DNA from: Rhineura floridana
Lineage: Eukaryota; Chordata; Lepidosauria; Squamata; Rhineuridae
NCBI RefSeq assembly: GCF_030035675.1
Contig: NC_084482.1
Span: forward strand, 217,643,943-217,707,942
Direction of reading: 5' to 3'
DNA: 64,000 nucleotides
This document shows positions 54,888 to 64,000 of the stretch, in pieces. The position numbers were made by a program, and so were the translations under genes. A model generated the notes under the pieces. That model did no database searches. It had not been told where the DNA came from and saw nothing but the letters and a program-made list of their open reading frames with translations. Position 1 is the first letter of the stretch, and each line of letters opens with the position of its first letter.

Positions 54888-55739
54888 GTGAGTTTTCCCA
54901 ATGCCAAAGTGTCTAGGCAAATTATGCAGCTAGGTGATGAGAGGGTAGCACCCATTTATTTAATTATTTAATCATTAAAGCATCAGTTCACACTAATTAG
55001 GGCACTGTGTGCTAGGAGTTAAATCCTGTAATATAGCTCAGGAGTTAAATTCTAGGGGTGGAAAGCCTGTAGAAACCTTGCTTTCAGCTTTACTCTAGCA
55101 GGAAGTCTTGAGGGGCCACAATAAACAAGAAAACTAGACTACATTCCAATTTTGGAGATGGAGTAAAAATAAAACCCCAGTAACATATAGTTCCACACAA
55201 TACCGATCTAGCTAGTGGGAGAATCAGAGTTTAACAGGTAGGCTTAGCTGTTAAAAACAAGCTCAATTTTCCTAGGTTAAAAAGGTTAGGAGGTTTTTTT
55301 AGGTGAAAAAAGACAGAGCTGAAAGTTTCAGCTTTCAGATCAGTTGAAACTCACCAAAAATATGAGTCCAGTTTATCAATGCTAGAGTGTAACTATAGGG
55401 TAACTTGCACTTTAAAAGTTTTTTTTCCAGTTCTATATATAAAAAAGTAAAAGCTAGTTTTCTTTTCTTTAAAAGTTTTAAACTAAAAATCTTCCATAGG
55501 AAAGAAGGAGTCTTCCACAGGGAGTTAGTCCCAATGGAGCCTGGAGGGCTCCCTGGTTTTCTAGGAAGCTCCAAGCTATGAAATGGGTTGCATGAAGGCT
55601 AGGGCACAAATTGCATAAGATTCAATGCGAAGTGGATCAAAAGCACATGAGCTCATAGTCATGCCTAAGACATGGCAGCAAAGAAGACTTAATTTGCTGT
55701 CCCCATGGCATCCTCAAGTAGCCAGCCAGCAGAACATTT

Positions 55740-56560
55740 CCATGTGGTGAGGAGACACCTATCTCCAGGAACAGAATGTTGGAACCAGTGGAAGCCTGCT
55801 GCGGAAAGTTTGTCAGGCCCTTCGGGGATAAAATCACTCATCTTTATGTTGAGTTGAATGTTACCATTACTGCAGAGCCAGGTGAGGTGTCTGACCCAAC
55901 ATCTTGCCCAGTCCTGTGGTATTGGCTTCAGCTGATGAAGTCTGAGGATGTAGATAAGGTGCTTGCAGCAGTTTGGCCCACAGTATGTGCCCTCAACCCC
56001 TCTCCATCATGGCTAGTTTGAACTAGCCAAGGGGGAGGGGATGGATGGGCAGGTCCAGGGGGTGGTTAACTTATCTTTGCACAGAGGGTGGGGTTGCTGC
56101 TGCCTTGAATGAAGTGGTCATGCAGCCGCTCCTAAAGAAGCTTTCCCTGGACCCTGAGGTACTTTACAATGACCCTCCAGTCACTAATACCCCCTTCTGG
56201 GGTAAGGCGCTTGAGAGAGTGCTAGCAATCCAGGTGCAAACATTCTTGGAAGAAACTGACTATCTTGACCCATTTCAGTCTGGATTCATGCCTCGTTTTG
56301 GGGACAGACTCAGCCTTGGATAGAATCAGCCTCTGTCTTCAGAGAGGGTCAGGGGGAATGTGACGTGTTGCTCTTGCCTGATCTCTCAATATATTTTGTT
56401 GCCATTGGCCATGGTATCCCCCTGGGCCATCTCCATGAGCTGTGAGTCAGTGGCACTGTTGCAATGGTTCTGCTCCTACCGATGAGCCCGTTTTCAGAGA
56501 TTAGCATCAAGGATTATATGTTTGCCCCTTGGCTTTTGTGCCCTTGGGTGCCACAGAGCT
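55740..56560 (+). mobile_element. L2 LINE reverse-transcriptase fragment
   Basis: Encodes MQPLLKKLSLDPEVLYND, then KALERVLAIQVQTFLEETDY and LDPFQSGFMPRFGDR, an L2 signature (...LERVVA.QLQ.FLEETDYLDPFQSGFR). Part of the upstream frame (55776-56021) is also open. It is decayed into several frames, and the strand is the same as the host gene. 54888-55740 shows nothing recognisable. Confidence 0.8.
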
Positions 56561-56799
56561 CTATTCTATTGCCAATGCTGTTTAATATCTGTTGGTTCTA
56601 TTTCTAGCAGAGTATAATTGGCAAAATAAGATTGAGAATTAACCAGCCCATCCCCTCCCCTCACACAGACTAGCTTAGCAAAAGGAACAGGGTCTTCTTT
56701 AGTTAAAAAACAGAGTATAAAAATAGTCTTTACACACAATCTTTCATGCGTCCCCATACAGGTGGCACGGGACTAATTAACCCACCTGTGCCTGCCACC

Positions 56800-57150
56800 T
56801 ACCTCTTGTGAATGACGTGCACGCGTAGCGCTCATGCCTGCCATCAACCCAGATGGCAGCAGGGGGGCCAGCTCCTTAGAGAAGCCCCTGCCACCATCTT
56901 GGGTGATGGCAGGCATACGCACACAGCATTCAAAATGACAGGAGAGGCAGGTGGGGTGTGTATACAAGCTTACTGAAGCCCGCACTGTCTGTATTGGGGG
57001 CTGTGCTTGGGAGCTCCTTCTCTGACCCTGCTGCAGATCATGGAACAACAGTGCCATCCTCCCACCCTAAGGAGGGGCTTTTCAGGGACCCCTCTGTGCT
57101 GTAGGGGCCCTCAACCAGGGCCCAACCTGGCTGCCCTCTGGCACCAGTCT
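56800..57150. mobile_element. hAT-like element, family C related
   Basis: Inverted inner pair 'catcaacccagatggcagca' and 'tgccaccatcttgggtgatg', and right end 'ccctcaaccagggcccaacc'. It resembles 27486-27750. Confidence 0.45.
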
Positions 57151-57164
57151 ATGGATCCCCCAAA

Positions 57165-57330
57165 CCTCTGTTTTATTTGCTTTTATGTTGTTGTCGTATT
57201 GGTTTTAGGTTCTATTTGTTGTTTTAATGGATATTGTTTTCATATTGCACATAGTGTACCCCGCTGAGAGATTTTTGAAATGTTATGAGGTTTAGAAGTG
57301 CTTTTAAACGAATAAAGGAAAATAAATCAC
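57165..57330 (+). repeat. L2-type LINE 3' tail
   Basis: 'tgttttaatggatattgttt', 'gtaccccgctgagagatttt' and 'gaataaaggaaaataaatca'. It ends about 110 bp before micro-exon 5. Confidence 0.55.
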
Positions 57331-57439
57331 TCGTATGTGGGGGTGGCAGTTGGGGGAGGAGGATTTGCCTTCAAGTAGTTTCTCATTCATTGTTGTCTCT
57401 GGTATTTCCCCCCCCTCTTTTATTTTTTTGCTTTCACAG

Positions 57440-57460
57440 ATTCCTGTAATTTACATCCAG
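57440..57460 (+). CDS. A2M: Alpha-2-macroglobulin-like, micro-exon 5
   Basis: A 21-nt exon, TTTCACAG|...|GTAAGT, encoding IPVIYIQ in phase 0. It matches human IPLVYIQ, the seven residues before DP. Its size and phase agree with the neighbours on both sides, which makes chance unlikely. Confidence 0.85.
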
Positions 57461-57507
57461 GTAAGTAGCCAATTCTCCTTTACATCTTGACAAATAACCT
57501 GTAGCAG

Positions 57508-57640
57508 ATGTGGGGAACCACTGGTCCTCCAGATGTTGCTGAACAACTCCCATCCTCCTTGCCATTGCCCATGTTTGCTAGGTAGGGCTGATGGGAGTTG
57601 TAGTTCAGCAAGATCTGGAGAGCCAAAGGTTCTCCACACC
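57508..57640. mobile_element. Palindromic MITE, family B
   Basis: Arms TGTGGGGAACCACTGGTCCT and the inverse of AAAGGTTCTCCACACCTG, with CCAGATGTTGCTGAACAACT and its partner inside. It starts 48 bp after micro-exon 5. Confidence 0.7.
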
Positions 57641-57850
57641 TGACCAATAGTTAATGTGGTTGTTGCCTACTGAGAGCATCTTTGCTAGTGTTCATGGCAT
57701 TAAAGAGATCTCATTTCATAGCTGTAACATACGAGGCCACTCACATCTCCTGCAGTATTCATGTTGCTTTCAGATGAAGGAGGCCCTAACCAGTGTTACT
57801 TTTCATTATTATTTGTATTATCAGGATTAGTATTTAATTTATATTCCAAA

Positions 57851-58188
57851 TGGGGTTGCCAGGTTCATGGCCTAAGACTGATCCTGTATCTTTAGGAGAA
57901 GAGAATGTCAGCCACGTGCAGGTGTTCTTGCAACTCTGTAATGGGAAAAACCACAAGGTGGAATTCTCCCTTCCCCCTGCACAACTTTTAAAGATACAGA
58001 AGACCTGTGGGAGGCTGGGCCTGGCAACCAAGAGGTCTTCTGTATCTTTAAAGGTTGTGCAGGGGGAAGGGAGAATTCCACCTTGTGGTTTTTCCCATTA
58101 CAGCGTTGCAAGAACACCTGCACTTGGCTGACTTTCTCTTCTCCTAAAGATACAGGATCAGTCTCAGGCCATGAACCTGGCAACCCTA
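57851..58188. mobile_element. Foldback hAT-like element, family D (full)
   Basis: A 338-bp inverted repeat: left arm about 57851-58003, loop about 25 bp, right arm to 58188. The arms pair over roughly 150 bp including 'tgcacaacttttaaagatac', 'aatgggaaaaaccacaaggt' and 'ggtgttcttgcaac'. Termini TGGGGTTGCCAGG and CCTGGCAACCCTA. Flanks ATTCCAAA and ATGCTAAA match at 6 of 8. Confidence 0.85.
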
Positions 58189-58497
58189 ATGCTAAATGTT
58201 TCTGTGAAGCTCGTCAGGTGCTTAATCCTTTAATGAAATTTTAATTCATCAACTACTACTACTGCATTTTGGGGGCAAATGACATCTCTGCTTCCATGCA
58301 GTGCTCAAACTATCGAGTTGCTCCTTTGACAGCCCAATCAGAAATTTTATGGTTTATTGATAGACTGTGTTTTGGTCCAAAGCCCCCCCCCCAGGTAATA
58401 AATAACATATTAATGCAGAAGTACAATACCACCAGCCAATCAATCAAAACATATCGAAGAGCAAAATCACCAAATATCCACCAACCACACTGGATAT

Positions 58498-58613
58498 CAG
58501 AGCTTGGAAAAGTTACTTTTTTGAACTACAACTTCCATCAGCCTAATCCAGTGGCCATGCTGGCTGGGGCTGATGGGAGTTGTAGTTCAAAAACGTAACT
58601 TTTCCAAGCTCTG
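58498..58613. mobile_element. Palindromic hAT-type MITE, family A
   Basis: A 116-bp palindrome with CAGAGCTTGG termini and a perfect 8-bp duplication CTGGATAT (58490-58497 and 58614-58621). 58622-59730 otherwise shows nothing recognisable beyond an A-rich run near 59350. Confidence 0.9.
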
Positions 58614-59730
58614 CTGGATATACACTGCTGAGCTGCATTCAGGCTCTCACCACAGACACAGCTCCCCAGCATTCCACCTCTGAGGCCAGGATAACTCATA
58701 TCCTTCTTTCCCCTCCCTGGCTGTTCCAGTCTTTCACCTAGAAGTAAAGCCATACAACAGCCAATCGCCAGAAGTGCCCTCACCCTCACCACACTCCAAA
58801 GGACATACCCAAAGGGATGACGACCCTTTTGTGTCACCCCTTCAGGGGGCTCTCATGGGGATGGCTTGCAGGCAGCAACCCGACACCACTGGTGGTTTCC
58901 AAATTGTTTTTCTTTGACAACAGGGGGTCAAGATTTGTTTTACTTTAGAGGGGTGGGGGTCCCAAGAGGGAAGAGGAGTGTGGTTTCAGGAGGACAGCAA
59001 GGGGGCAAGAGGCCCAGGGATAGCCTGTGCCCAAGGTCCACAACAAACTGGATCTGGCCTTGGTGGTCCAACCAGCAGTGGATCACGTTCCCCACTAGAG
59101 TCCGTTCCCCAGTGGCTGCATAGCAGTCAATGACATCCACATTTTTATCTCGTCCTGGGTTTGACTTCCAGTGCATCGGCCTTCAATTATCTTGAGCAAA
59201 GAGGCATTTTGATACAATACAAACAGAATGGAAAAAGTGGGGGGAATTAACCATTAACTCTGACAACAGTCCTACGCAGAGTGACTTGCCAGCAAGTTCA
59301 GTTTAAGTCAATAAGGCCTCGAAGTACAAATGCTTACCATTTGTGCTGAATGTAAAATAAATAAATAAAATAAAGAAGGATTTCTATCCCCCCCAAAAAT
59401 CCCCATTGAATGAGTGTGTTGAGGTGAAATAAAAAAATTGAGTCCTGGACAGAATCTGCTGGGCCTCAGAAGGTATCAAAGAGGAGAAAAGCCACACAAA
59501 TTATTTGTGATTTCTTTAAAGTACATAATTAAAATGCCCCTTAGGATAAGTCATTTGGCTTCCTAAACTGTTGCTGGCCTTCAGGTCCTGCGTCTCCAGC
59601 CAGTCCCTGCCTCCCGCCATATAGCTACTGAACATACATGTAATTAAAAACTGTTGGCAGCATAAAGTGCATTCTGCGTAACTGTGTGAACCCAGGTTTT
59701 GAAGGCATCTTCCTCATGCCATTCATCATT

Positions 59731-60560
59731 AGGGATGGAAAGGTCTGTCAGTTTCGGGGTTCTCTTGTTGTTATGTGCCTTCAAGTCAATTTCGACTTAT
59801 GGTGACCCTATGAATCAGTGACCTCCAATAGCATCTGTCATGAACCTGTTCAGATCTTGTAAGTTCAGGTCTGTGGCTTCCTTGATGGAATCAATCGATC
59901 TCTTGTTTGGTCTTCCTCTTTTTCTACTCCCTTCTCTTTTTCTGTATTGTCTTTTTTTAGTGAATCATGTCTTCTCATCATGCGTCCAAAGTATGATAAC
60001 TTCAGTTTCATCATTTTAGCTTCTAGTGATAGTTCTGGTTTAATTTGTTCTAACACCCAAATATTTGTCTTTTTTGCAGTCCATGATATGCTCAAAGCTC
60101 TCCTTCAACACCACATGTCAAAGGAGTTGATTTTTCTCTTATAGGGTTCTCTTAGTTTCCCATTTTCCCTCTCTTAGTTTCCCATTTTCCCTCTCTTAGT
60201 TTCCCATTTTCCCAATCTTAAATGCAGTTCTCCACATTCCTGCAGCAATTTCTTTTTTTTTTTTTAAATCCTCATGAAAATTCTTCAGCGTTAGAGGGCA
60301 TCTTTCCCCTAACAATCGCATCTTTGTAATGCGATCAACTAAAGTGCGCATTTTGCAAGCCATTTCTCCTAAAAGGAATGACGTCTTTGTTTACTATTTT
60401 CACTGATATATGTACATTCGTACGCCCGCTTTCCTCTCATAGGTGCATTTTTGAAAACATTGTTCGGTCGGAGAGCGGCGTCGCAACATTTGGATGAGTG
60501 CATGTTTCAAAGCAACCCTATGCTTTGGTTCTCATATTGATTTGGAAAGTGAAAATTTTG
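59731..60560 (+). mobile_element. YAGGGATGG element split by Bov-B
   Basis: The left part at 59731-59766 begins TAGGGATGGAAAGGTCTGTC. The remainder at 60144-60560 has 'ctccacattcctgcagcaat', 'cctcatgaaaattcttcagc', 'gaaaacattgttcggtcgga' and 'gtgcatgtttcaaagcaacc'. A short tandem repeat of about 23 bp (three units of 'ctcttagtttcccattttcc') lies at 60149-60211. 60560-61085 shows no feature. Confidence 0.65.
59767..60143 (-). mobile_element. Bov-B LINE 3' fragment with target duplication
   Basis: A 377-bp 5'-truncated copy flanked by the 10-bp direct repeat GGGTTCTCTT (59757-59766 and 60144-60153). The minus strand carries EQIKPELSLEAKMMKLKLSY and MRRHDSL. The 3' end is 'gacttgaaggcacataacaa'. 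Confidence 0.92.
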
Positions 60561-61087
60561 AAAGATTCGGCTTTAAATGAGAGATAGTTTCACATCGTTA
60601 AAGCCATGCAAATGTCGTGTCTCCTTCACTGTGCCGCTGCAATGTAATTCACCACCACAATCTTGTCATTCTTTGTCTGTTTCAAGAAGGCCCCTCCGCA
60701 CCATACTGGCGCCTGAATGAATGCCCAGCTCCTTCTCTCTATCCCCCTTTTAAGCACCTGTTCTAGTCTCCTAATTTAATTTTGCCACCTTTACCTGGGA
60801 CTGGTGCCTATGGTTCCCCCCTCTCTTTACTGACTCATCCCTCCTTCCCCCTCGCACCTCCCGCACCTTCCTGCTCAGACTCCATTTTGCAACATTTTCC
60901 TGGGACTGATTTCCTCTCTCTCCACCCCCCTGACCCGCCGCTGAAGCAATCAACAACCCCCAGCAGCATCGGCCTTTCCTTAAAGGCTCAACCGGCTAGG
61001 GATTTATTTATTTATGAAAGAGTTCAGGGAGGCAGAAGGACTGGACAAGAGCAGCTTGCACATGCTCCTGATTTAGCATTCACTGGG

Positions 61088-61285
61088 AAAGGGTCTGTAG
61101 CTCAGTGCTTAGAGCACCTGCTTTGCATGCAGAAGGTCCCAGGTTCAATCCCCGGCATCTCAAGGTAGGGCTGGGAAAAAAACTCCCTGCCTGAAACCCT
61201 GGAGAGCCACTGCCAATCAGTGTTGACAATACTGAGCTAGATACTCTGATGCTCTGATGTGGTATTAGGTACTTTCCTATGTTCC
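61088..61285 (+). mobile_element. tRNA-derived squamate SINE
   Basis: The best head in the window: A box TAGCTCAGTGCTTAGAGCAC, B box GGTTCAATCCCCGGC, then 'ctgccaatcagtgttgacaa' and 'actgagctagatactctgat'. Confidence 0.88.
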
Positions 61286-61585
61286 AGCAATGGTTGCTTC
61301 TCCAGTCTCCAGGACTGGCCTCAGGAGGTTCCCAGAGTTGGAGGCTGATTCCAAGAGACTCCAGGCCAAACCTGGAGGGCTGGCAACCCTACTCTTTGGG
61401 CGCAAATTTGTTTCCATGGTTCCTTAAATAGACCTTCTGCCTGTTGCCATCCCTAGTGAAGATTAGAGAAGCCCCCTATTTAGAGGGTTTGAACACTTAT
61501 CACAGTACCGACACCTAGACCGTGTTGTCGATCCTGTAAGATTTTGCAGAAGCCACAGAGTCTGCTGGCCACTGAAATTTCTTTC

Positions 61586-61790
61586 TTTCTTTAAAATATT
61601 TCTATCCCGCTCTTCTACCCTACAATGGGGCACTCAGAGGTGGTTTACAATAAAATCACACACATACATAGTAAAACTACACACAATAAAAACACAAAAC
61701 ATTAGAGTAAATTAAAATACAATTTAAAATACCTAAAATACCATTTAAAATACCTAAAATATAATATTACAATATATATATATATGCACT
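61586..61790 (-). repeat. L2-type LINE 3' tail
   Basis: 'aaatatttctatcccgctct' and 'ggggcactcagaggtggttt', then A-rich units ending in a short (AT)n run. Same type as 24822-25077. It ends about 90 bp before exon 6. Confidence 0.65.
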
Positions 61791-61879
61791 CAACATTACC
61801 TTCTTTGGGGCTGGCAATAGCAGCATCAGGTTATACTGAGTGGTTTGTGTGACACCCTGTGTTATCCTGTGGCTTCCAG

Positions 61880-62048
61880 GACCCCAACAGGAGCCGCCTG
61901 ATACAGTGGCTTGAGGTGGAGCTGGTGACGGGCTTAATCCGGCTCAACTTTAATCTCTCCGAGGAGCCCTCCCTGGGAACCTATAAAGTGATGGTGCAAA
62001 AAGCCTCCGGGAAGAAAGTGGAACATCCCTTTGAAGTGCAGGAATATG
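61880..62048 (+). CDS. A2M: Alpha-2-macroglobulin-like, exon 6 (MG2)
   Basis: 169 nt from CTTCCAG to GAATATG|GTGAGG. Encodes DPNRSRLIQWLEVELVTGLI, then SLGTYKVMVQKASGKKVEHP and FEVQEY. The GTYKV and VEHPF(T/E)V features match human A2M GSYKVVVQKKSGG and TEHPFTVEEF. NLSE is a potential glycosylation site. Ends in phase 1. Confidence 0.92.
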
Positions 62049-62399
62049 GTGAGGAAGGAATGAGAGGTGCCCCGGTGTGCATGCATGCTGGGGAATTAGC
62101 AGAAGGGGCTGTTTGGGGATGTATTTGCTATTGCATTTATCTTTGCTGTTGTCTTGTGGTTTTTGCACGTGATTGAAAGGAAGGTGGGATATAAACACCA
62201 TCAATAGCATAAGAGTGTCCGCAATGCCATGGGGACAGGGTCCCTAGCAGAGCCTTTTAATCCAACTTTTCCAAGTACCCCTTGGGAATAGCTTGTGTGC
62301 ACAGCAGTTGACTGGCTCCAAGGACTTTGGGGTCCTTGCAAATTAAATTAAATGTAAATTAGGAGATCTGGGCTGCCATTCTTAACAAGGGCAGATCCA

Positions 62400-62590
62400 C
62401 ACCATCCACAGAAGGCGTGTCCAACGCACATTTAAAGCATGTGACTTCCCCCCCAGCCCCAGAAGAATCTTAGGAACTGTGGTTTCCCTCTCACACAACT
62501 CACAACTTCCCAGCACCCTTAACAAACTACAGTTCCCAGGATTCTTTGAGCAGCGGAGGAGGGGGAGGAATGTGCTTTAATGGTCTGACA
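62400..62590. mobile_element. Palindromic element with ZNF143-like motifs
   Basis: 'acgcacatttaaagcatgtg' with the inverse 'gaatgtgctttaatggtctg', and 'aagaatcttaggaactgtgg' with AACTACAGTTCCCAGGATTC. It ends 88 bp before exon 7. Confidence 0.7.
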
Positions 62591-62678
62591 CGTATGTTGC
62601 TAAGTTTCAGGGTCTTAGTGCCTGCAGATTCAGCAAAAATGACTTTCCTTTCTCTGGGCATTCCTTCCCTTTCTGCAG

Positions 62679-62763
62679 TGTTGCCCAAATTCGAGGTTTT
62701 GGTGAAGGCGCCCGAGATCATAACGATTCTGGCTGAGGAATTCAAAGTGACTGTCTGTGGCAT
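62679..62763 (+). CDS. A2M: Alpha-2-macroglobulin-like, exon 7 (start of MG3)
   Basis: 85 nt from TTCTGCAG to GGCAT|GTAAGT. Encodes VLPKFEVLVKAPEIITILAE then EFKVTVCG. VLPKFEV opens MG3 in all members. It ends in phase 2. The remaining exons (rest of MG3 onward, bait region, thioester GCGEQ and receptor-binding domain) lie beyond the window, so inhibitor function cannot be judged. Confidence 0.92.
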
Positions 62764-62969
62764 GTAAGTGAGACCACAGGCCTGGGTTTCCCTCCTTGAA
62801 ATGTGGGACCAGAGAACAGAGAGCGTTGAGGGCACTGGGAATGCCAGCTGACCTCCCCTACTCACACTTTCTCCTCCTTCCTGCCCCCTTTCCCACCAAC
62901 CTCTGGCTGTGGGGCATGGTAGCAGCATTAACCTACATTTTGAGGAGCTGCCTTAAAGCTGTGTACACA

Positions 62970-63150
62970 CCAGAGATGGAAAGATCTGACCATTTCCAGT
63001 CTCAGCATCTAATTTTTCCAAGCTTAAACTCACTTCTCCACATTTCTGCAGCAATTTGTAAATATCTTTTTTTTAAAATAAAAAAGCTCCTGCTGAAAAT
63101 TCTCCATCATTTTAGTACAAAACATTTTGGTTGACAGTTTTGACTAGTGT
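62970..63150 (+). mobile_element. YAGGGATGG element fragment
   Basis: 'agagatggaaagatctgacc', 'ctccacatttctgcagcaat' and 'gactagtgtacac'. Confidence 0.55.
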
Positions 63151-63305
63151 ACACATAAGGACATAATAGCCTGCTGGATCAGGCCAGTGGCCCATCTTTT
63201 TCTGAATCCTGTTCGCACAGTGGCCAACTATATGCCTGTAGGAAGATTGAAAGCAAGAGCTGAGCGTGCCTGTGCCTGCTTTTGAGACGGGCTCCTGCCT
63301 CAAAA
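63150..63305 (-). mobile_element. CR1 LINE 3' end
   Basis: 'ataatagcctgctggatcag', 'gccagtggcccatctttttc' and 'gcacagtggccaactatatg' on the minus strand. Confidence 0.75.
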
Positions 63306-64000
63306 GAAGCTTATTCAGATATATCAGTCAGTTTTTTCTTTTTTTTTGACTGATTAAACTTCTCCCGGGTAGGGAGAAACGAAGAGATTAACCTCAAAGC
63401 CTATTTTTGTTGGGACGACCAGATCTCATTAATTTATGGGACGAGGTCCAGCCGACGAAGGTGGGACGGATTTTCAACAGCAAGCTCTATCTGATAAAGC
63501 GAACGTTTATCTTATCTTCTAAGAGAGAACGCACTAACAGGCAAGCACCCTTCTTTCTATATTTTTCTTTTACTTGACTTAAATTGTTGCTGTTTAAAAG
63601 AGATTTGCCAGATTGATCGGTTTTTGACATCTCACTGGGGAGCCATAACTTCTCTCTGCTACGCACTAATTAATAGCTTATCTCTGTTTTTGTTGCAAAA
63701 AGCGGTCCTGGATTTGCATTCTAAAGATATACACAGAAGAGGGATTTCTATTCCAGATTTTTATTTTGAAGAATATTATATTGTCTGAGACTACTCTCTT
63801 TTTGGTCTATTTTATTTTGACGAATCTATTTTCTGACGACTGCCATTAATTGTTTCGATCCTGGGAACTGTATTTTGTTTACTTAACTATGGAGAGATAA
63901 GGCTGTCTGCTCTGTTTATACTGTGATGTCACCAAGTTTGGAGTATTAACCCAATTGTTGCTGAAATAAGAAGTGGTTTTCCTATATTTTTCTTTTAAAA
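63306..64000 (+). other. Possible 5' end of an L1-like LINE
   Basis: A compositionally distinct block with no frame: 'cttctcccgggtagggagaa', 'gaagagggatttctattcca' and T-rich stretches, running off the window at TTTTCTTTTAAAA. This resembles a LINE 5' untranslated leader, inferred from the abrupt change and lack of intronic debris. No protein is visible, so the call is tentative. Confidence 0.3.

Overview
The window looks like nuclear DNA of a squamate reptile, most likely a lizard. The evidence is the repeat mixture: Bov-B (RTE) LINE 3' ends, SINEs with Bov-B tails, SINEs headed by 5S rRNA, many CR1 and L2 LINE fragments, and tRNA-headed SINEs, around vertebrate-type split genes with GT-AG introns. 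No bacterial, plasmid or CRISPR feature was seen.

Two host genes can be supported. (1) At 9300-20127 on the + strand lies a zinc-finger gene with an unusual domain order: three BED-type fingers and a SCAN domain in one large exon, a linker exon, a KRAB-A exon, a KRAB-B exon, then a C2H2 finger exon. Frame breaks in the second BED unit and in the finger array suggest a pseudogene, unless they are assembly indels. A CpG-rich stretch at about 3590-4290 is its best promoter candidate. (2) From 46922 to past the right edge lie the first seven exons of an alpha-2-macroglobulin-family gene on the + strand. All splice sites are canonical, and the set includes a 21-nt micro-exon. A TATA box lies 105 bp upstream of the start codon and a 128-bp-unit minisatellite about 0.6 kb upstream.

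The region between the genes (20.4-46.9 kb), and the introns, are mostly transposable-element debris. The largest structure is a near-identical 5.06-kb block present twice (24782-29837 and 33147-38204). The second copy is bracketed by a 311-bp direct repeat. The simplest reading is an 8.37-kb tandem duplication (24782-33149) whose second copy lost 3.0 kb internally. The block carries a hAT transposase relic on the - strand.

Several small palindromic DNA elements recur. One (termini CAGAGCTTGG) has perfect 8-bp target duplications at four of its sites, so it is hAT-like and fairly young. A second family (termini AGGGTTGCCAGG) folds into a hairpin with arms of about 150 bp. A third group carries motifs like the ZNF143/Staf binding site. 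LTR fossils are present as isolated LTRs and one Gypsy-type relic, with other elements nested in and around them. The last 0.7 kb may be the start of an L1-like LINE.
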